A stretch of 64,000 nt of DNA from Porticoccus sp041581635 (GCA_041581635.1 JBFICW010000010.1:8467-72466); one strand, 5' to 3'; shown: positions 24,564 through 33,784, counted from the first letter of the stretch. Notes: generated by a model not told the origin, from the sequence alone. Numbers and translations: made by a program.

Positions 24564-25397
24564 TTATTTAATGTGGTTGAGATAGCCGATTAATGGATCG
24601 CCCTCAGTGTAATTATCGATGCTGGACAGGGCGTCGATAAATAAGAAAAATAATTCAGCCTGAGAGCTGACGTCTAACTTGGCGTAGCTGTTTTTCCGAT
24701 GCAGCTTGACGGTTTCCGGAGAAATGCCCAGTTTTTCGGCAATGGATTTAGTGGAATGACCATGAAGAAAAAGTTGAATGACCTGCGATTCCCGGTCGGT
24801 CAGGACAGAGGTGCCAAAGTATTCCAAAGCCGATAAAAGCTGCGAATGCAGGTTGCCTTCATTGGGGGGCGGGTGTTCCTGGGCGCACCAGTGTGCCAGG
24901 CAAATTTCTCTTATCAGCGGGGTTATTTCGTTGAGCAATTGTTGCTCTGAGCGATTAAAACATGCAGAAGCGGTATCTCGTCCCAGGGAAATATTGAGAA
25001 AATCATTCGACCCCAATTGAAAAATATATCCGCATTCATCAATGAGTCCGGTATAGCGGAAATAGTTTTTGTAGTACTCACTTCTTTTGAAGCCTGTGGG
25101 TGCTAATTTATCCAGTTGATAATAGCCATTAAAACCCTCTGTAGCGGATTTATAGCAGGGGTCTAATAGATAGGCTCCTTTAAGGAACAGGTCGACATTA
25201 GTCGGTCTGTTTTCGAGGGGTAAATCGTTATAGGTAATCTTGGGTGCTTGTTTGCCGTGGTAGAAAAAAATAACGGCATTATCGATTTTTACCTGTTTTT
25301 TTAAAAAATCCATCAATAGGCCAGGATGTGAATCCTGCCCGATGCTGGCAATAACCGCGGCCAGCCGTTTTGAAAAATCAGCAATATTAATGGCCAA
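24564..25397 (-). CDS. LuxR-family transcriptional regulator
   Basis: 277 residues. The C-terminal GerE helix-turn-helix is clear at about residues 195-255: LTDRESQVIQLFLHGHSTKSIAEKLG, then SPETVKLHRKNSYAKLDVSSQAELF. The N-terminal 180 residues form a ligand or PAS/GAF-like domain (FFYHGKQAPKITYNDLP, DPCYKSATEGFNGYYQLD, YTGLIDECGYIFQLG) without the conserved residues of acyl-homoserine-lactone binding that I would recognise. It is the same direction as the aminotransferase gene and probably controls the polyamine genes. A TTAATG-N6-CATTAA inverted repeat lies 68 bases upstream of its start. Confidence 0.85.
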   Translation of the reverse strand: MAINIADFSKRLAAVIASIGQDSHPGLLMDFLKKQVKIDNAVIFFYHGKQAPKITYNDLPLENRPTNVDLFLKGAYLLDPCYKSATEGFNGYYQLDKLAPTGFKRSEYYKNYFRYTGLIDECGYIFQLGSNDFLNISLGRDTASACFNRSEQQLLNEITPLIREICLAHWCAQEHPPPNEGNLHSQLLSALEYFGTSVLTDRESQVIQLFLHGHSTKSIAEKLGISPETVKLHRKNSYAKLDVSSQAELFFLFIDALSSIDNYTEGDPLIGYLNHIK

Positions 25398-25464
25398 TGT
25401 GCCCTACCCAAATAGTTCACCAGTACACTATTAGTCTATCTAAAATCTGCACAATTGCTGAGTT

Positions 25465-25482
25465 TTAATGTTTTTACATTAA
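25465..25482. promoter_or_regulatory. Inverted repeat upstream of luxR-type gene
   Basis: TTAATG, six-base AT-rich spacer, CATTAA: a perfect 18-bp inverted repeat centred about 77 bases before the start of the LuxR-type gene. Size and position fit an autoregulatory operator for a dimeric regulator. AT-rich palindromes also arise by chance. Confidence 0.3.
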
Positions 25483-25545
25483 CGACTCACGGCTGATGGC
25501 GGTCTGTGGTGATGAAAGCCTTGCCAGCGGCTGCCGAAAAAGCCA

Positions 25546-26589
25546 TTAGAACAGGCGCGATAACACTAAACTGCCACGCCAGTTGGGATCCGATTGTTCG
25601 CCATTCAGGTTTTCGACAACGGGGATTCCTCCAGACAGAGTAACGGCCCATTGATCGCCAAGATTTGCCCGTATACCCGTTGTCAGATATATCAGGTTTC
25701 CGCCTGTGTGGTTCTGGTCTGTTCCATCGACATCCACCTTGTCCCGCCACTCTCCATTTAGCTCAAATACTACGGTTATCGCTGACACTAAGGAGGGGGC
25801 ATGGTGATGGTTGTGATTGCTGTGAGATTCATCAGCGGCGATCAGTGGGTGCGACAGAGCTACATCATAATTAAGAGCATTCCCCAAGTCGGTATCCTGA
25901 GTGCCCTCGGTGGCCAGCGAGGCGAGAAGGCTGCTGTCCAGTGACCAGCGATTCCAGTGTTGACTGTAAGAAACCCCGAGCAACCCATCCAGAGAGCCGG
26001 AACCGGGTTGATGCTCTGCTTCGAATGTTTCGCCTTGGTCTGTCTTTTGGTCTGTTTTACCGGTGGGTAATTTGAGGCCCAGATATAGGGCAGCCATGCG
26101 ACGATTGTCAGTACTGGCAAAAAATTGATATTGACCGTAAGCCGTCAGATCGCCAAAACCTGCTGCGTCGCCCATCGCTATGGCTGAGGGGCTCTCTTCT
26201 TCATCTTCATCGTGATGCTCTTCATCGTGATGATGAGCCGCCTGTGAAATATTGTTGCGGCTGGTAACTGGCAGAGATAGGCCTAGCGTCAGTTGTGGCG
26301 AAAACCCCCAGGCGGCATTCAGTGTGAGAACCTCTAGCGATTCAACACTGTGAACATCCTCACCGGCTTCGCTAAACGCCCCGAGCTTTCTATTAGAGAA
26401 GGTATTGTTTTCAATATATTCCTGTTTGATCGAAACGCTAACGGCGCCCTTCGGTAAGGTGGTAGCGGATTGCCCCACTATAGCGCCCCCATGACCATTA
26501 TTAATTCCTAGGGAGGGGTGGTCAGCCAATGCTGGCAGAGCCAAAAACATCAGACTAAAAGGAACGAGAGCAGATTTGAGCGGTAACAT
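25546..26589 (-). CDS. Outer-membrane-type transporter protein (phenol_MetA_deg-like), His-rich
   Basis: 347 residues from the ATG at 26589, which begins a normal signal peptide (PLKSALVPFSLMFLALPALA); the frame continues upstream to 26661 without a better start. The mature protein has alternating amphipathic strands and ends in an aromatic-terminated strand (GSLVLSRLF), typical of outer-membrane beta-barrels. A long loop near residues 117-135 and another near 245 are rich in His, Asp and Glu (HHHDEEHHDEDEEE; HSNHNHHHA). The pattern resembles the phenol_MetA_deg/transporter family. His-rich loops suggest metal (zinc, copper or nickel) contact, which is inference. Confidence 0.75.
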   Translation of the reverse strand: MLPLKSALVPFSLMFLALPALADHPSLGINNGHGGAIVGQSATTLPKGAVSVSIKQEYIENNTFSNRKLGAFSEAGEDVHSVESLEVLTLNAAWGFSPQLTLGLSLPVTSRNNISQAAHHHDEEHHDEDEEESPSAIAMGDAAGFGDLTAYGQYQFFASTDNRRMAALYLGLKLPTGKTDQKTDQGETFEAEHQPGSGSLDGLLGVSYSQHWNRWSLDSSLLASLATEGTQDTDLGNALNYDVALSHPLIAADESHSNHNHHHAPSLVSAITVVFELNGEWRDKVDVDGTDQNHTGGNLIYLTTGIRANLGDQWAVTLSGGIPVVENLNGEQSDPNWRGSLVLSRLF

Positions 26590-26722
26590 AATCAGGGCCA
26601 GAGCGTGAGTCAAAACAGGCGGGCATACTAGGGGAAAAAAGAAAAAAACCGAATGCGACAAATTGTCGCACCCAGTGGAAACACGAGTGATTTGAACGCG
26701 ATAGCGGGAGTGATGGAAATAT

Positions 26723-26750
26723 AAAAAAGGGGCCTTTCGGCCCCCTTTTT
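26723..26750 (-). terminator. Rho-independent terminator after the M6 protease gene
   Basis: Stem GGGGCC / GGCCCC with a TTTC loop, flanked by A6 and T5 runs, so it can work in both directions. It lies five bases past the stop of the protease gene on the minus strand. Confidence 0.85.
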
Positions 26751-26754
26751 ATGG

Positions 26755-28977
26755 TTATGGATTACATTTCTTGCCGCGGCAGGGTTTGTCGCCGCCACCA
26801 CCACCGCCACCTCCGGTGACAGTAACCTCGTCCCAAGCACTCCAATTGGAAGCACCGCTGTTGTTAAAGGCTCTTACCCGATAGCGGAAAGTATTGGCCC
26901 CACTGGGGTCTGTGAATGATGTTGTATCGGCCGCAGTGGTGCCCACCAGGGTGGTGTTCACCCAAGTATTGGCCCGCTTCTTGTGGGCTTGTTCACGTTG
27001 GATTTCGTAGCCGGTTTCACCGTCGACATCGTTCCAGTTCAACAGGGCTGTACCATTGGCGCCATCAGTGGCCGTGAGGCCAGTGGGTGTTGCCGGGGGA
27101 GGCGTAGGTTCCTGTTGGGTAGTGGCATTGGCCGTATTGGTGTAACTGGAATCGCCTGCTGCATTGAAGGCAAGCACACGGTAGTAATAGGGTGTGGTTG
27201 GACTTAGTCCGGTGTCGTTATAGCTCTGGCTGTTGGCAGGAACGGAACTGGCAATGGTTGTCCAGTTGCTGCCATCGAGCGAACGATCCACTTTAAAGCC
27301 ATCTTCATTGGATGAGTTGTCATTCCAGATTAAGTTGATTTCTGTGTGTGAAATGGCATTGGCAGACAGGTTGGTTGGTGCCGTGGGTATAGTCGGTGTT
27401 GGCGAGCCAAAATTAACCGTCATGGTTGATGCCGAGGCGGAGATATTACTCAGGGTTACACCACTGCCACTGCCGTTATAAAGTTTGCTGTTTGGATTAC
27501 TGGCATCATCAAACAAAGTACCGTTGGTCGCCGTCCATAGGGCGGCATTAGTGCTTGCGGTGCTGCTTCCATTAGCTTCTTCCAAATCTACCAGGCGATG
27601 TGAGTCATTGGCGTTACTGCTCAGACTGTCATCAATATGCCAGATCGCCAGACCACCAGAAAAGTTGGTATTAAGCCAACGTTCAAGACCATAGTCATAG
27701 CCTGCGGGTTGGCGGTTTTCTACCAGAAAGTATTCATTGCTGATGCCGGTGGAGGCACGGAACACCGTATCACTGTCTGTACCACTGCCAGAGGCAACAA
27801 TGGATTCAGTACCGTTGCCTTCAAACCCTTCTACCCAATTCATATGGTATTTGGTCCAGGCGGAGGCGTTGACCGGTGTTTCACCAGAATAGTTATCGCC
27901 ATTGGTATAAGAGAGACCCCAGCTACCACTGGCCATGACGCCAAATGCACCGATACCATTGGAAGAGCCGTCGGTGTCGTAGAGATCGGGTAGGCCATAG
28001 GTCAGGTGACCCAATTCGTGCACCATAATCCCCATGGAAGCCTGGTGCTCATTAGACGTGCTGGTGGCATGTAACTCACCAAATTGGGCGTAGGTTCTTA
28101 GTGAAATGCCATCAACCACAGGGTAGGGGAATGGCAGGCTCCATTTGTGTCCCCAAACGCTGGGTGATAGCGCACCGCTGGTGCCGCCATAGGCTGTTTC
28201 ATAGCCTGCAACAATCACCACAATGGAAAGCTCATTGCCAGTCACCACCCCATCGTTGTTGGTATCGTAATCGGCGTAGTTGATATAGGGATCGGCTGCA
28301 ATAACGGCATCTTCTGACAGTTCGCGGTTAGTGATATTGGTATTGCCACGGGTATTTGGGTGGTTGTAACCCACGTTAACCCAACCTACAACGCCATTAT
28401 TTACTGAGCCAAAGCTTTCATTTGCAGGGTTCAGCTGGGCATTGCCGTGGGAAGTTTGAAGGTAGAAATCACGAACGTTGTTGCTGACAAACCCTTCCCA
28501 GTCAGCTTCAGTGGTAGAGCCGGCCCGGTCATTAAACTCGGTGAGAATAAACAATACGGATGAATTAGTTTGTACTGGAGCTGCTGAGGGGCCTGAATCT
28601 CCCGTGCCTTCACTGGTTCCTTGTGCTGGCGCTTGGGATGGACGTGAGGCGGATGAGCGAAGGTGTTTGTTCAGCCCGGGGGGTGCGGGTCTGTCCGCAG
28701 GGGTGTCGCTGAGAGCAGGAGAATGGTCTGGGCCAAAACCCGTCACATAACGCCAAACGCCATCGGGGCCTCGATTAACGGTAAAGCCTTTCGATGTTTC
28801 CACACGGTTGTTCCACTCGTCACCCTTAGGAATGGCAGTAAAGGTTTCGCCGCTTGGCTGGGTAATCTGTTGAGGTTCCTCAAGTGCCGGGGCCGCTTGA
28901 ATGGTGCTGGCTATCATCATGCCGGTAGTGATCACAGCAGGAATCAGTGCTTTCTTCCAGTTTATGGGGCTGTTCAT
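26755..28977 (-). CDS. Secreted M6-family metalloprotease with two fibronectin type III domains
   Basis: 740 residues. Signal peptide ending near AAPALEE (residue 29). A propeptide is followed by the M6 (immune inhibitor A type) catalytic domain: VLFILTEFNDRAGS, the zinc motif HELGH near residue 320 followed by LTYGLPDLYD, and a Met-turn GVMASGSWG. Two FnIII domains follow at about 540-630 (TAPTNLSANAIS ... YYYRVLAFNAAGDSSYT) and 637-728 (ATPTGLTATDG ... FRYRVRAFNNSG). The tail is poly-Gly then DKPCRGKKCNP, an unusual two-Cys basic end. The protease likely degrades extracellular protein. It has its own terminator and a long divergent upstream region. Confidence 0.92.
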   Translation of the reverse strand: MNSPINWKKALIPAVITTGMMIASTIQAAPALEEPQQITQPSGETFTAIPKGDEWNNRVETSKGFTVNRGPDGVWRYVTGFGPDHSPALSDTPADRPAPPGLNKHLRSSASRPSQAPAQGTSEGTGDSGPSAAPVQTNSSVLFILTEFNDRAGSTTEADWEGFVSNNVRDFYLQTSHGNAQLNPANESFGSVNNGVVGWVNVGYNHPNTRGNTNITNRELSEDAVIAADPYINYADYDTNNDGVVTGNELSIVVIVAGYETAYGGTSGALSPSVWGHKWSLPFPYPVVDGISLRTYAQFGELHATSTSNEHQASMGIMVHELGHLTYGLPDLYDTDGSSNGIGAFGVMASGSWGLSYTNGDNYSGETPVNASAWTKYHMNWVEGFEGNGTESIVASGSGTDSDTVFRASTGISNEYFLVENRQPAGYDYGLERWLNTNFSGGLAIWHIDDSLSSNANDSHRLVDLEEANGSSTASTNAALWTATNGTLFDDASNPNSKLYNGSGSGVTLSNISASASTMTVNFGSPTPTIPTAPTNLSANAISHTEINLIWNDNSSNEDGFKVDRSLDGSNWTTIASSVPANSQSYNDTGLSPTTPYYYRVLAFNAAGDSSYTNTANATTQQEPTPPPATPTGLTATDGANGTALLNWNDVDGETGYEIQREQAHKKRANTWVNTTLVGTTAADTTSFTDPSGANTFRYRVRAFNNSGASNWSAWDEVTVTGGGGGGGGDKPCRGKKCNP

Positions 28978-29371
28978 GGGGTAGCTCCAGTTGTTCTCAT
29001 GGTTATTATTTAATCAGCAGAGTATCGTATCAGGCAGACATTAACCTCGGTAATAACCTGAAACAAAGCAAACATTTTCACGTTGCTAAACAGGGTTCAC
29101 CCTAATGACGTTGCAACCTTGTTATTGTTACCTAAGGGCGAGACTAGATCAAAGCGCTTGATGTTGTCTAAAGAAAACAGATAAATGGCCGCATGTTTGT
29201 GATGAAGTCCTCAATGACCTGACAATTTAAGGTTGGGTACTCTAAGGGAGATTGGGTAACAGAATCGTCGCTTTTGGGGTATATATTTTAGGTGGCTTGG
29301 CTTAACAGTTGCCGTAGACTCCTGTACTGTCGCCATCCTTTCCGGCTGGTTTCTATCCATTGGGTGTTATC
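28978..29371. other. Divergent intergenic region, 394 bases
   Basis: It lies between the protease gene (leftward) and the NYN gene (rightward) and should carry both promoters. I see no convincing -35/-10 pair, no repeat of note and no open frame with a ribosome site. Confidence 0.5.
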
Positions 29372-29845
29372 GTGAACAACATTGCAATTTTTGTCGATGT
29401 GCAAAATATCTATTACACCACCCGGCAGGCCTATGGCCGCCAGTTTAATTATCGAAAGCTATGGCAGCGTATCGCCACGCAGGGTGACATTGTTTCGGCC
29501 ACGGCCTATGCCACTCACCGGGGGGATGATGGGCAGCTTAAATTTCAGGATGCTCTCAAGCACATTGGCTTTACCGTAAAGCTTAAACCCTATATCCAGC
29601 GTAGTGATGGTTCTGCTAAAGGTGACTGGGATGTAGGCATTGCGATTGATGTGCTGGATACGGCAAAAGAGGTCGATACTATTGTGCTGCTATCGGGCGA
29701 TGGTGACTTTGATCTGTTGCTGGAAAAGGTCAAAAGAGATTATGGCGTAAGTGCAGAGGTGTACGGTGTCCCTGCGCTGACCGCGGGCTCTCTTATTGAT
29801 TCTGCCAGTATTTATCATCCCATAGAAGAAGACTTGTTGTTGTAG
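29372..29845 (+). CDS. NYN-domain (LabA/DUF88-like) protein
   Basis: 157 residues from the GTG at 29372; the TTG at 29360 is an alternative. PIN-like NYN fold: NNIAIFVDVQNIYYTTRQ with the first acidic residue, then DWDVGIAIDVLD, and VLLSGDGDFDLLLEKVK with the conserved acidic pair (GDGDF). These are the expected metal ligands of a PIN-type nuclease, so catalytic residues look intact. The family is linked to RNA cleavage or regulation; the exact target is unknown. The next gene encodes an S4 RNA-binding protein, and ArfB and a pseudouridine synthase follow, so the context is RNA-related. Confidence 0.9.
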   Translation: MNNIAIFVDVQNIYYTTRQAYGRQFNYRKLWQRIATQGDIVSATAYATHRGDDGQLKFQDALKHIGFTVKLKPYIQRSDGSAKGDWDVGIAIDVLDTAKEVDTIVLLSGDGDFDLLLEKVKRDYGVSAEVYGVPALTAGSLIDSASIYHPIEEDLLL

Positions 29846-29930
29846 CCGGTGAGAGACAAAACTTTATTATGGGCTAACTTCTTGAAACGATATTGAAAAT
29901 AAATACCCTAAAAAATAAGTACCCTAAACT

Positions 29931-30143
29931 ATGAAAGAAATTGAAATTACTCGTGAGCCTGTTGAACTGTATAAAATTCTGAAATTTGAGTGCCTGGTTA
30001 CCAGTGGTGGTGAGGCAAAAATGGTGATAGACCAAGGCCAGGTTCTCGTTAACGGTGAAGTGGAAACCAGAAAACGCAAAAAAATTGTATCGGGTGATGT
30101 TATCGAATTTAACGGTGAGCAATTCCGTATCCAGCTTAAATAG
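29931..30143 (+). CDS. S4-domain RNA-binding protein (YbcJ-like)
   Basis: 70 residues, a stand-alone S4 domain: VELYKILKFECLVTSGGEAKMVIDQGQVLVNGEVETRKRKKIVSGD, described by its GGEAK and VNGEVE..KRKKI motifs. Such proteins bind structured RNA, often ribosomal. It precedes a small unknown gene, arfB and an RsuA-type synthase in the same direction. Confidence 0.9.
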   Translation: MKEIEITREPVELYKILKFECLVTSGGEAKMVIDQGQVLVNGEVETRKRKKIVSGDVIEFNGEQFRIQLK

Positions 30144-30173
30144 CTTTCAGTGGTACGGTAAAAGGTAAGCAAG

Positions 30174-30428
30174 ATGAATATTAAACAAGAGCTTCATAAA
30201 GAGTTGTTGGCTTTTATGAGGAAGGTGACGGATCAGTCCTACACTGTTAGAGAGTGGGAATATTTCGCGTTAAATAATTATCAGGATGAGTTGTTGGAAA
30301 GCGTGAGAGCTGAAATGGTTGAGGTGATAAAACTCTCGCTAAAAAGCGAGAAGAGGCAATCTTTTACTCCTGAAATGAAGATGATCATTCAGCGGTTAAT
30401 TAATGATCTTGAAGATATGCAGATCTAA
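30174..30428 (+). CDS. Small helical protein of unknown function
   Basis: 84 residues with GTAAGC-type weak ribosome site. Predicted to be almost all helix: KELLAFMRKVTDQ, NNYQDELLESVRAEMVEVIKLSL, EMKMIIQRLINDLEDMQI. No signal, membrane segment or known motif. Spacing (30 bases after the S4 gene, 53 before arfB) suggests the same transcript. Confidence 0.65.
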   Translation: MNIKQELHKELLAFMRKVTDQSYTVREWEYFALNNYQDELLESVRAEMVEVIKLSLKSEKRQSFTPEMKMIIQRLINDLEDMQI

Positions 30429-30481
30429 CCGTAGTTAACCACAACAGAGATGAAATCAAGGGCGAGTTGACCTAAAGAGCC

Positions 30482-30895
30482 ATGTTAACCATCACATCAA
30501 ATACCGCCATCCCCGATGATGAAATTGAAATTTCAGCCATCCGTGCGCAGGGTGCCGGAGGGCAAAACGTGAATAAGGTTTCGTCGGCGGTTCACCTGCG
30601 GTTTGATATCAATGGTTCCTCTCTACCGGCGGTGTATAAGGAGCGTCTGTTAGGTTTGCGCGACAAACGTATCACCAAAGAGGGTGTGCTGGTGATTAAG
30701 GCACAGAAGTTTCGTACCCAGGAAAAAAACCGGGACGATGCCCTTGAGCGGCTACAGGAAATTGTGAAAGCGGTCACTGTGGTACAAAAAGTCAGGCGGC
30801 CCACTAAGCCAACCAAAAGCTCCCAGAAAAAACGGCTCGATAGTAAAACTATACGAAGCAAGACCAAGGCGCTGCGCCGCAATGTGACGGAGTAA
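30482..30895 (+). CDS. arfB: Alternative ribosome-rescue peptidyl-tRNA hydrolase ArfB
   Basis: 137 residues. The release-factor catalytic GGQ is in RAQGAGGQNVNKV near residue 25, followed by the RF-type fold (SAVHLRFDINGSSLP). The C-terminal tail is strongly basic (RRPTKPTKSSQKKRLDSKT), the part that enters the empty mRNA channel of stalled ribosomes. Length and tail match ArfB/YaeJ rather than full release factors. It frees ribosomes stalled without a stop codon. Confidence 0.94.
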   Translation: MLTITSNTAIPDDEIEISAIRAQGAGGQNVNKVSSAVHLRFDINGSSLPAVYKERLLGLRDKRITKEGVLVIKAQKFRTQEKNRDDALERLQEIVKAVTVVQKVRRPTKPTKSSQKKRLDSKTIRSKTKALRRNVTE

Positions 30896-30961
30896 TCATG
30901 TCTAATCGTGTCACTGAATAACAGTATTCCTGCGTAGCGACTTCACCGGACTCTTAACATC

Positions 30962-31687
30962 ATGCAATCAAAGCGCGCGAGGCTGGATCGTTTTATCAGC
31001 GCACAAACAGGCATCAATCGACGAGATGTGAGGGCGTTATTGGCTCAGCAACGCGTTTTAGTCGATGGGTCTCCCGCCACGGATATTAATCAGGTTATCG
31101 ACGAATTCTCTCTGGTGATGCTGAATGATCGTGTTCTGCAGGAAAATATTCCTCGTTACGTGATGATGAATAAGCCTCCGGGCGTGGTGAGTGCCACCAA
31201 GGATGAGCAGCATAAAACCGTGATAGATTTGCTGAACCGGCCAGACCGGCATCATTTGCATATTGTGGGGCGGCTGGATTTTAATTCCTCGGGGTTATTG
31301 TTGCTGACCAATGATGGTCGGTGGTCTCGTCAGCTGACAACGCCGGAAAATAAAATTGCTAAGTTGTATCGGGTCACGCTCGAAAAACCGCTGACCGAAG
31401 AGTATATCCGGGCCTTTGAAGAGGGGATGTATTTTCCTTTCGAAGGCATCACTACGCGACCCGCCAAGCTGGATATCATTTCTGATTATGTGGCGGAAGT
31501 GAGTCTTATAGAGGGACGCTATCATCAAATTAAGCGCATGTTTGGGCGGTTTGATAATGAGGTATTAACGCTGCACCGAATTTCGATTGGGAATCTATCG
31601 CTGGATTCGTCATTGTCCCCGGGTCAAAGTCGAGAGCTAACCGATTGGGAAGTGAATCATATCGGGCTAACCCCGGAATCCAGTTAA
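30962..31687 (+). CDS. RsuA/RluF-family rRNA pseudouridine synthase
   Basis: 241 residues. An N-terminal S4-type domain (RLDRFISAQTGINRRDVRALLAQ, then VLVDG) precedes the catalytic domain: YVMMNKPPGVVSATKD, and the active-site aspartate in VGRLDFNSSGLLLLTNDG. YHQIKRMFGRFDNEV fits the RsuA branch. The specific rRNA site cannot be assigned, though RsuA (16S U516) is the closest pattern. The stop overlaps the end of the converging LysR gene by four bases. Confidence 0.9.
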   Translation: MQSKRARLDRFISAQTGINRRDVRALLAQQRVLVDGSPATDINQVIDEFSLVMLNDRVLQENIPRYVMMNKPPGVVSATKDEQHKTVIDLLNRPDRHHLHIVGRLDFNSSGLLLLTNDGRWSRQLTTPENKIAKLYRVTLEKPLTEEYIRAFEEGMYFPFEGITTRPAKLDIISDYVAEVSLIEGRYHQIKRMFGRFDNEVLTLHRISIGNLSLDSSLSPGQSRELTDWEVNHIGLTPESS

Positions 31688-32598
31688 TTCAGCGCAGGAT
31701 TTGACCGTAATCTTTCTGCCATTAAATCAATAAATGCTCTGACCCGGGTTGAGGTATAACGACCTTCCCTGTGGACGATATGGATGGGCTTGGGCGCCGG
31801 TTCATAGTCACTGAGAATCACTTTGAGTGCTCCGGAGGCAAGCTGGGGTGCTATCTGATAGGACAGTAAACGTGTCAGGCCAAATCCGCTAACGGCTGCA
31901 TCAACGGCGGCGTCATTGGTGGTGACAGTGAGGCGGGGTTTGATGTTAAGGGCTTTGTCCCCAGAGGCTTTACCGTTGTCAGACCGATTAAATCGCCAGT
32001 GAATGGCATGACCCCCCGCGCTGGAAGCTATCACTGAGTGATGGTGTAAATCCTCGGGTTGTTGGGGTAGGCCATGCTGTTTCAGATATTCAGGTGAACC
32101 ACAGAGCACAAGGCGTACCTTGCCGACAGGAATGGCGCGCATACTGGAATCTGGCAGTTCGCCAATACGGATACCGACATCGATACCTTCTTCCAGCAAG
32201 CTGACGTTGCGATCCAGAAATTGGGCTGAGACCTCTGTTTCAGGGTAACGGGACAGGTAATCAAGAATACCCGGCAGTACAAATATACGGCCGAATAATA
32301 TTGGTGCCGTGACGGCAAGGTGTCCTCTGGGTTCTGCATTAATGCCTGCGGCGGCTTCATCGGCGGCATCTGCCGCAGCCAGTATTTGCCGGGCATCCTC
32401 AAGATATCGCTGTCCAGCCTCCGTGGTTCGAACATGGCGGGTGGTGCGATTGAGCAGTTTCACCTTTAGGTGGTCTTCAAGCGAGGCAATGGCCCTTGTT
32501 ACGGCGGGGGGTGACATGGTTAATCGCCGTGCTGCCGCAGCAAAACCCTGTTCTTCTGTCACGGCGACAAAGACACTCATCATATGTAGTCGGTCCAT
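31684..32598 (-). CDS. LysR-family transcriptional regulator
   Basis: 304 residues. N-terminal LysR winged helix: MSVFVAVTEEQGFAAAARRLTMSPPAVTRAI, then LEDHLKVKLLNRTTRHV. The C-terminal effector domain follows (GHLAVTAPILFGRIFVLP, VGIRIGELPDSSMRA, LVLCGSPEYLKQHG), resembling the group that controls oxidoreductase or aromatic-stress genes. It is divergent from the AhpD-like gene with 173 bases between, so that gene is the likely target. Confidence 0.93.
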   Translation of the reverse strand: MDRLHMMSVFVAVTEEQGFAAAARRLTMSPPAVTRAIASLEDHLKVKLLNRTTRHVRTTEAGQRYLEDARQILAAADAADEAAAGINAEPRGHLAVTAPILFGRIFVLPGILDYLSRYPETEVSAQFLDRNVSLLEEGIDVGIRIGELPDSSMRAIPVGKVRLVLCGSPEYLKQHGLPQQPEDLHHHSVIASSAGGHAIHWRFNRSDNGKASGDKALNIKPRLTVTTNDAAVDAAVSGFGLTRLLSYQIAPQLASGALKVILSDYEPAPKPIHIVHREGRYTSTRVRAFIDLMAERLRSNPALN

Positions 32599-32771
32599 AT
32601 TTTCTCTGCCCGTTACGTTCTTTTTATTGTTTCATTTATAGGAATAATCAATTGTATTTTATGGGTATTCTTTAATCAAGTGGTGTTTGGCATTCTGTTG
32701 TCAGTCCCGCACATCAGTGTGGTGGCGGAAAAACAAATGTTAGTGAAATGACACTCTTCAGGAGAGACAAC

Positions 32772-33317
32772 ATGAGTCGAATAAACATTATTGAACACAG
32801 CGATGCGAATGCGGAACAAAAATCATTACTGGACGCCATTCAGGCGCAGCTTGGTATGGTGCCGAATTTTCTTAAGGTATTTGCCAATTCTCCAAGCGCG
32901 CTGAAAGCCTTTTTAGGATTACACGGTATTGCCAGTGAGGGCAGTCTTGATGCTCAGACGCGTGAGCGCATTGCGCTGGCACTGGCACAGCAGAATGCCT
33001 GTCAGTACTGCTTGTCTGCGCACACCGCGATAGGTCGAAAGGCTGGCTTGAGTGGTGCCGAGGTCGATGCCAATCGGGCCGGAACCAGTGAGGATGCAAA
33101 AGCAGCTGTGGCCGTCAAGTTTGCCAAGGCACTGGCAGAACACAGTGGTGAGGTGACCACGGAAGAAATTCTCGAGGTGCGGAATGCCGGTTACAGCGAT
33201 GCCGATATCGTGGAAATTATTACCCACGTGGGCATGAACATTCTGACCAATATCGTAGGTAAAGCCAGCAGAGTGACGATTGATTTCCCATCGGTGGATT
33301 TGCAGCTTGCCTCCTAA
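32772..33317 (+). CDS. Carboxymuconolactone decarboxylase/AhpD-like protein
   Basis: 181 residues from the ATG at 32772, preceded by AGGAGAG; the ATG at 32748 lies before that site. The AhpD core is clear: RERIALALAQQNACQYCLSAHTAIGRKAGL with the CxxC redox pair and following His near residue 80 (partly quoted). VGMNILTNIVGKASRV follows at the end. Such proteins are peroxidases or thiol-disulfide partners. Divergent LysR control is likely. Confidence 0.9.
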   Translation: MSRINIIEHSDANAEQKSLLDAIQAQLGMVPNFLKVFANSPSALKAFLGLHGIASEGSLDAQTRERIALALAQQNACQYCLSAHTAIGRKAGLSGAEVDANRAGTSEDAKAAVAVKFAKALAEHSGEVTTEEILEVRNAGYSDADIVEIITHVGMNILTNIVGKASRVTIDFPSVDLQLAS

Positions 33318-33382
33318 GAGGATATTAGCCGTCCGACAACTTTATTAGTGATTAATTACAACATTTTGCTTAAGGAGTCATC

Positions 33383-33784
33383 ATGAAAAATCCACTGACA
33401 AATGGTTCGCATCACATTGGATTAACTGTATCGAAGCTCGAGAAATCAGCAGCATTTTTTACTGATATTTTGGGCTGGACAGAGGTGAAGAGGAATGATG
33501 AGTATCCATCAATTTTTGTGAGTGATGGACAGATCATGGTGACTCTTTGGGCGGTTAAAGAATCCCCCGCAGTACGGTTTAACCGAAAATCAAATGTTGG
33601 TCTGCACCACTTAGCACTGCAAGTTAGTAATGAAGCTGGGTTGAATCAAGTTTACCGAAGATTGATGGATAACGGAGTAGACATCGAGTTTTCACCAGAG
33701 AGCGTTGGGACCGGTCCAGCCAAACATATGATCTGCTTTGATCCCAGTGGGATAAGAGTGGAGTTTATTTGGGCTGGTCAGTAG
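33383..33784 (+). CDS. VOC/glyoxalase-family protein
   Basis: 133 residues with AAGGAG upstream. Two beta-alpha-beta-beta-beta modules: HHIGLTVSKLEKSAAFFTDILGW with the first metal-type His, VGLHHLALQVSNEAGLN with the second, and a final strand GIRVEFIW with the Glu ligand. These metal ligand positions look complete. Substrate unknown. It lies between the AhpD-like and the oxidoreductase genes, all rightward. Confidence 0.88.
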   Translation: MKNPLTNGSHHIGLTVSKLEKSAAFFTDILGWTEVKRNDEYPSIFVSDGQIMVTLWAVKESPAVRFNRKSNVGLHHLALQVSNEAGLNQVYRRLMDNGVDIEFSPESVGTGPAKHMICFDPSGIRVEFIWAGQ

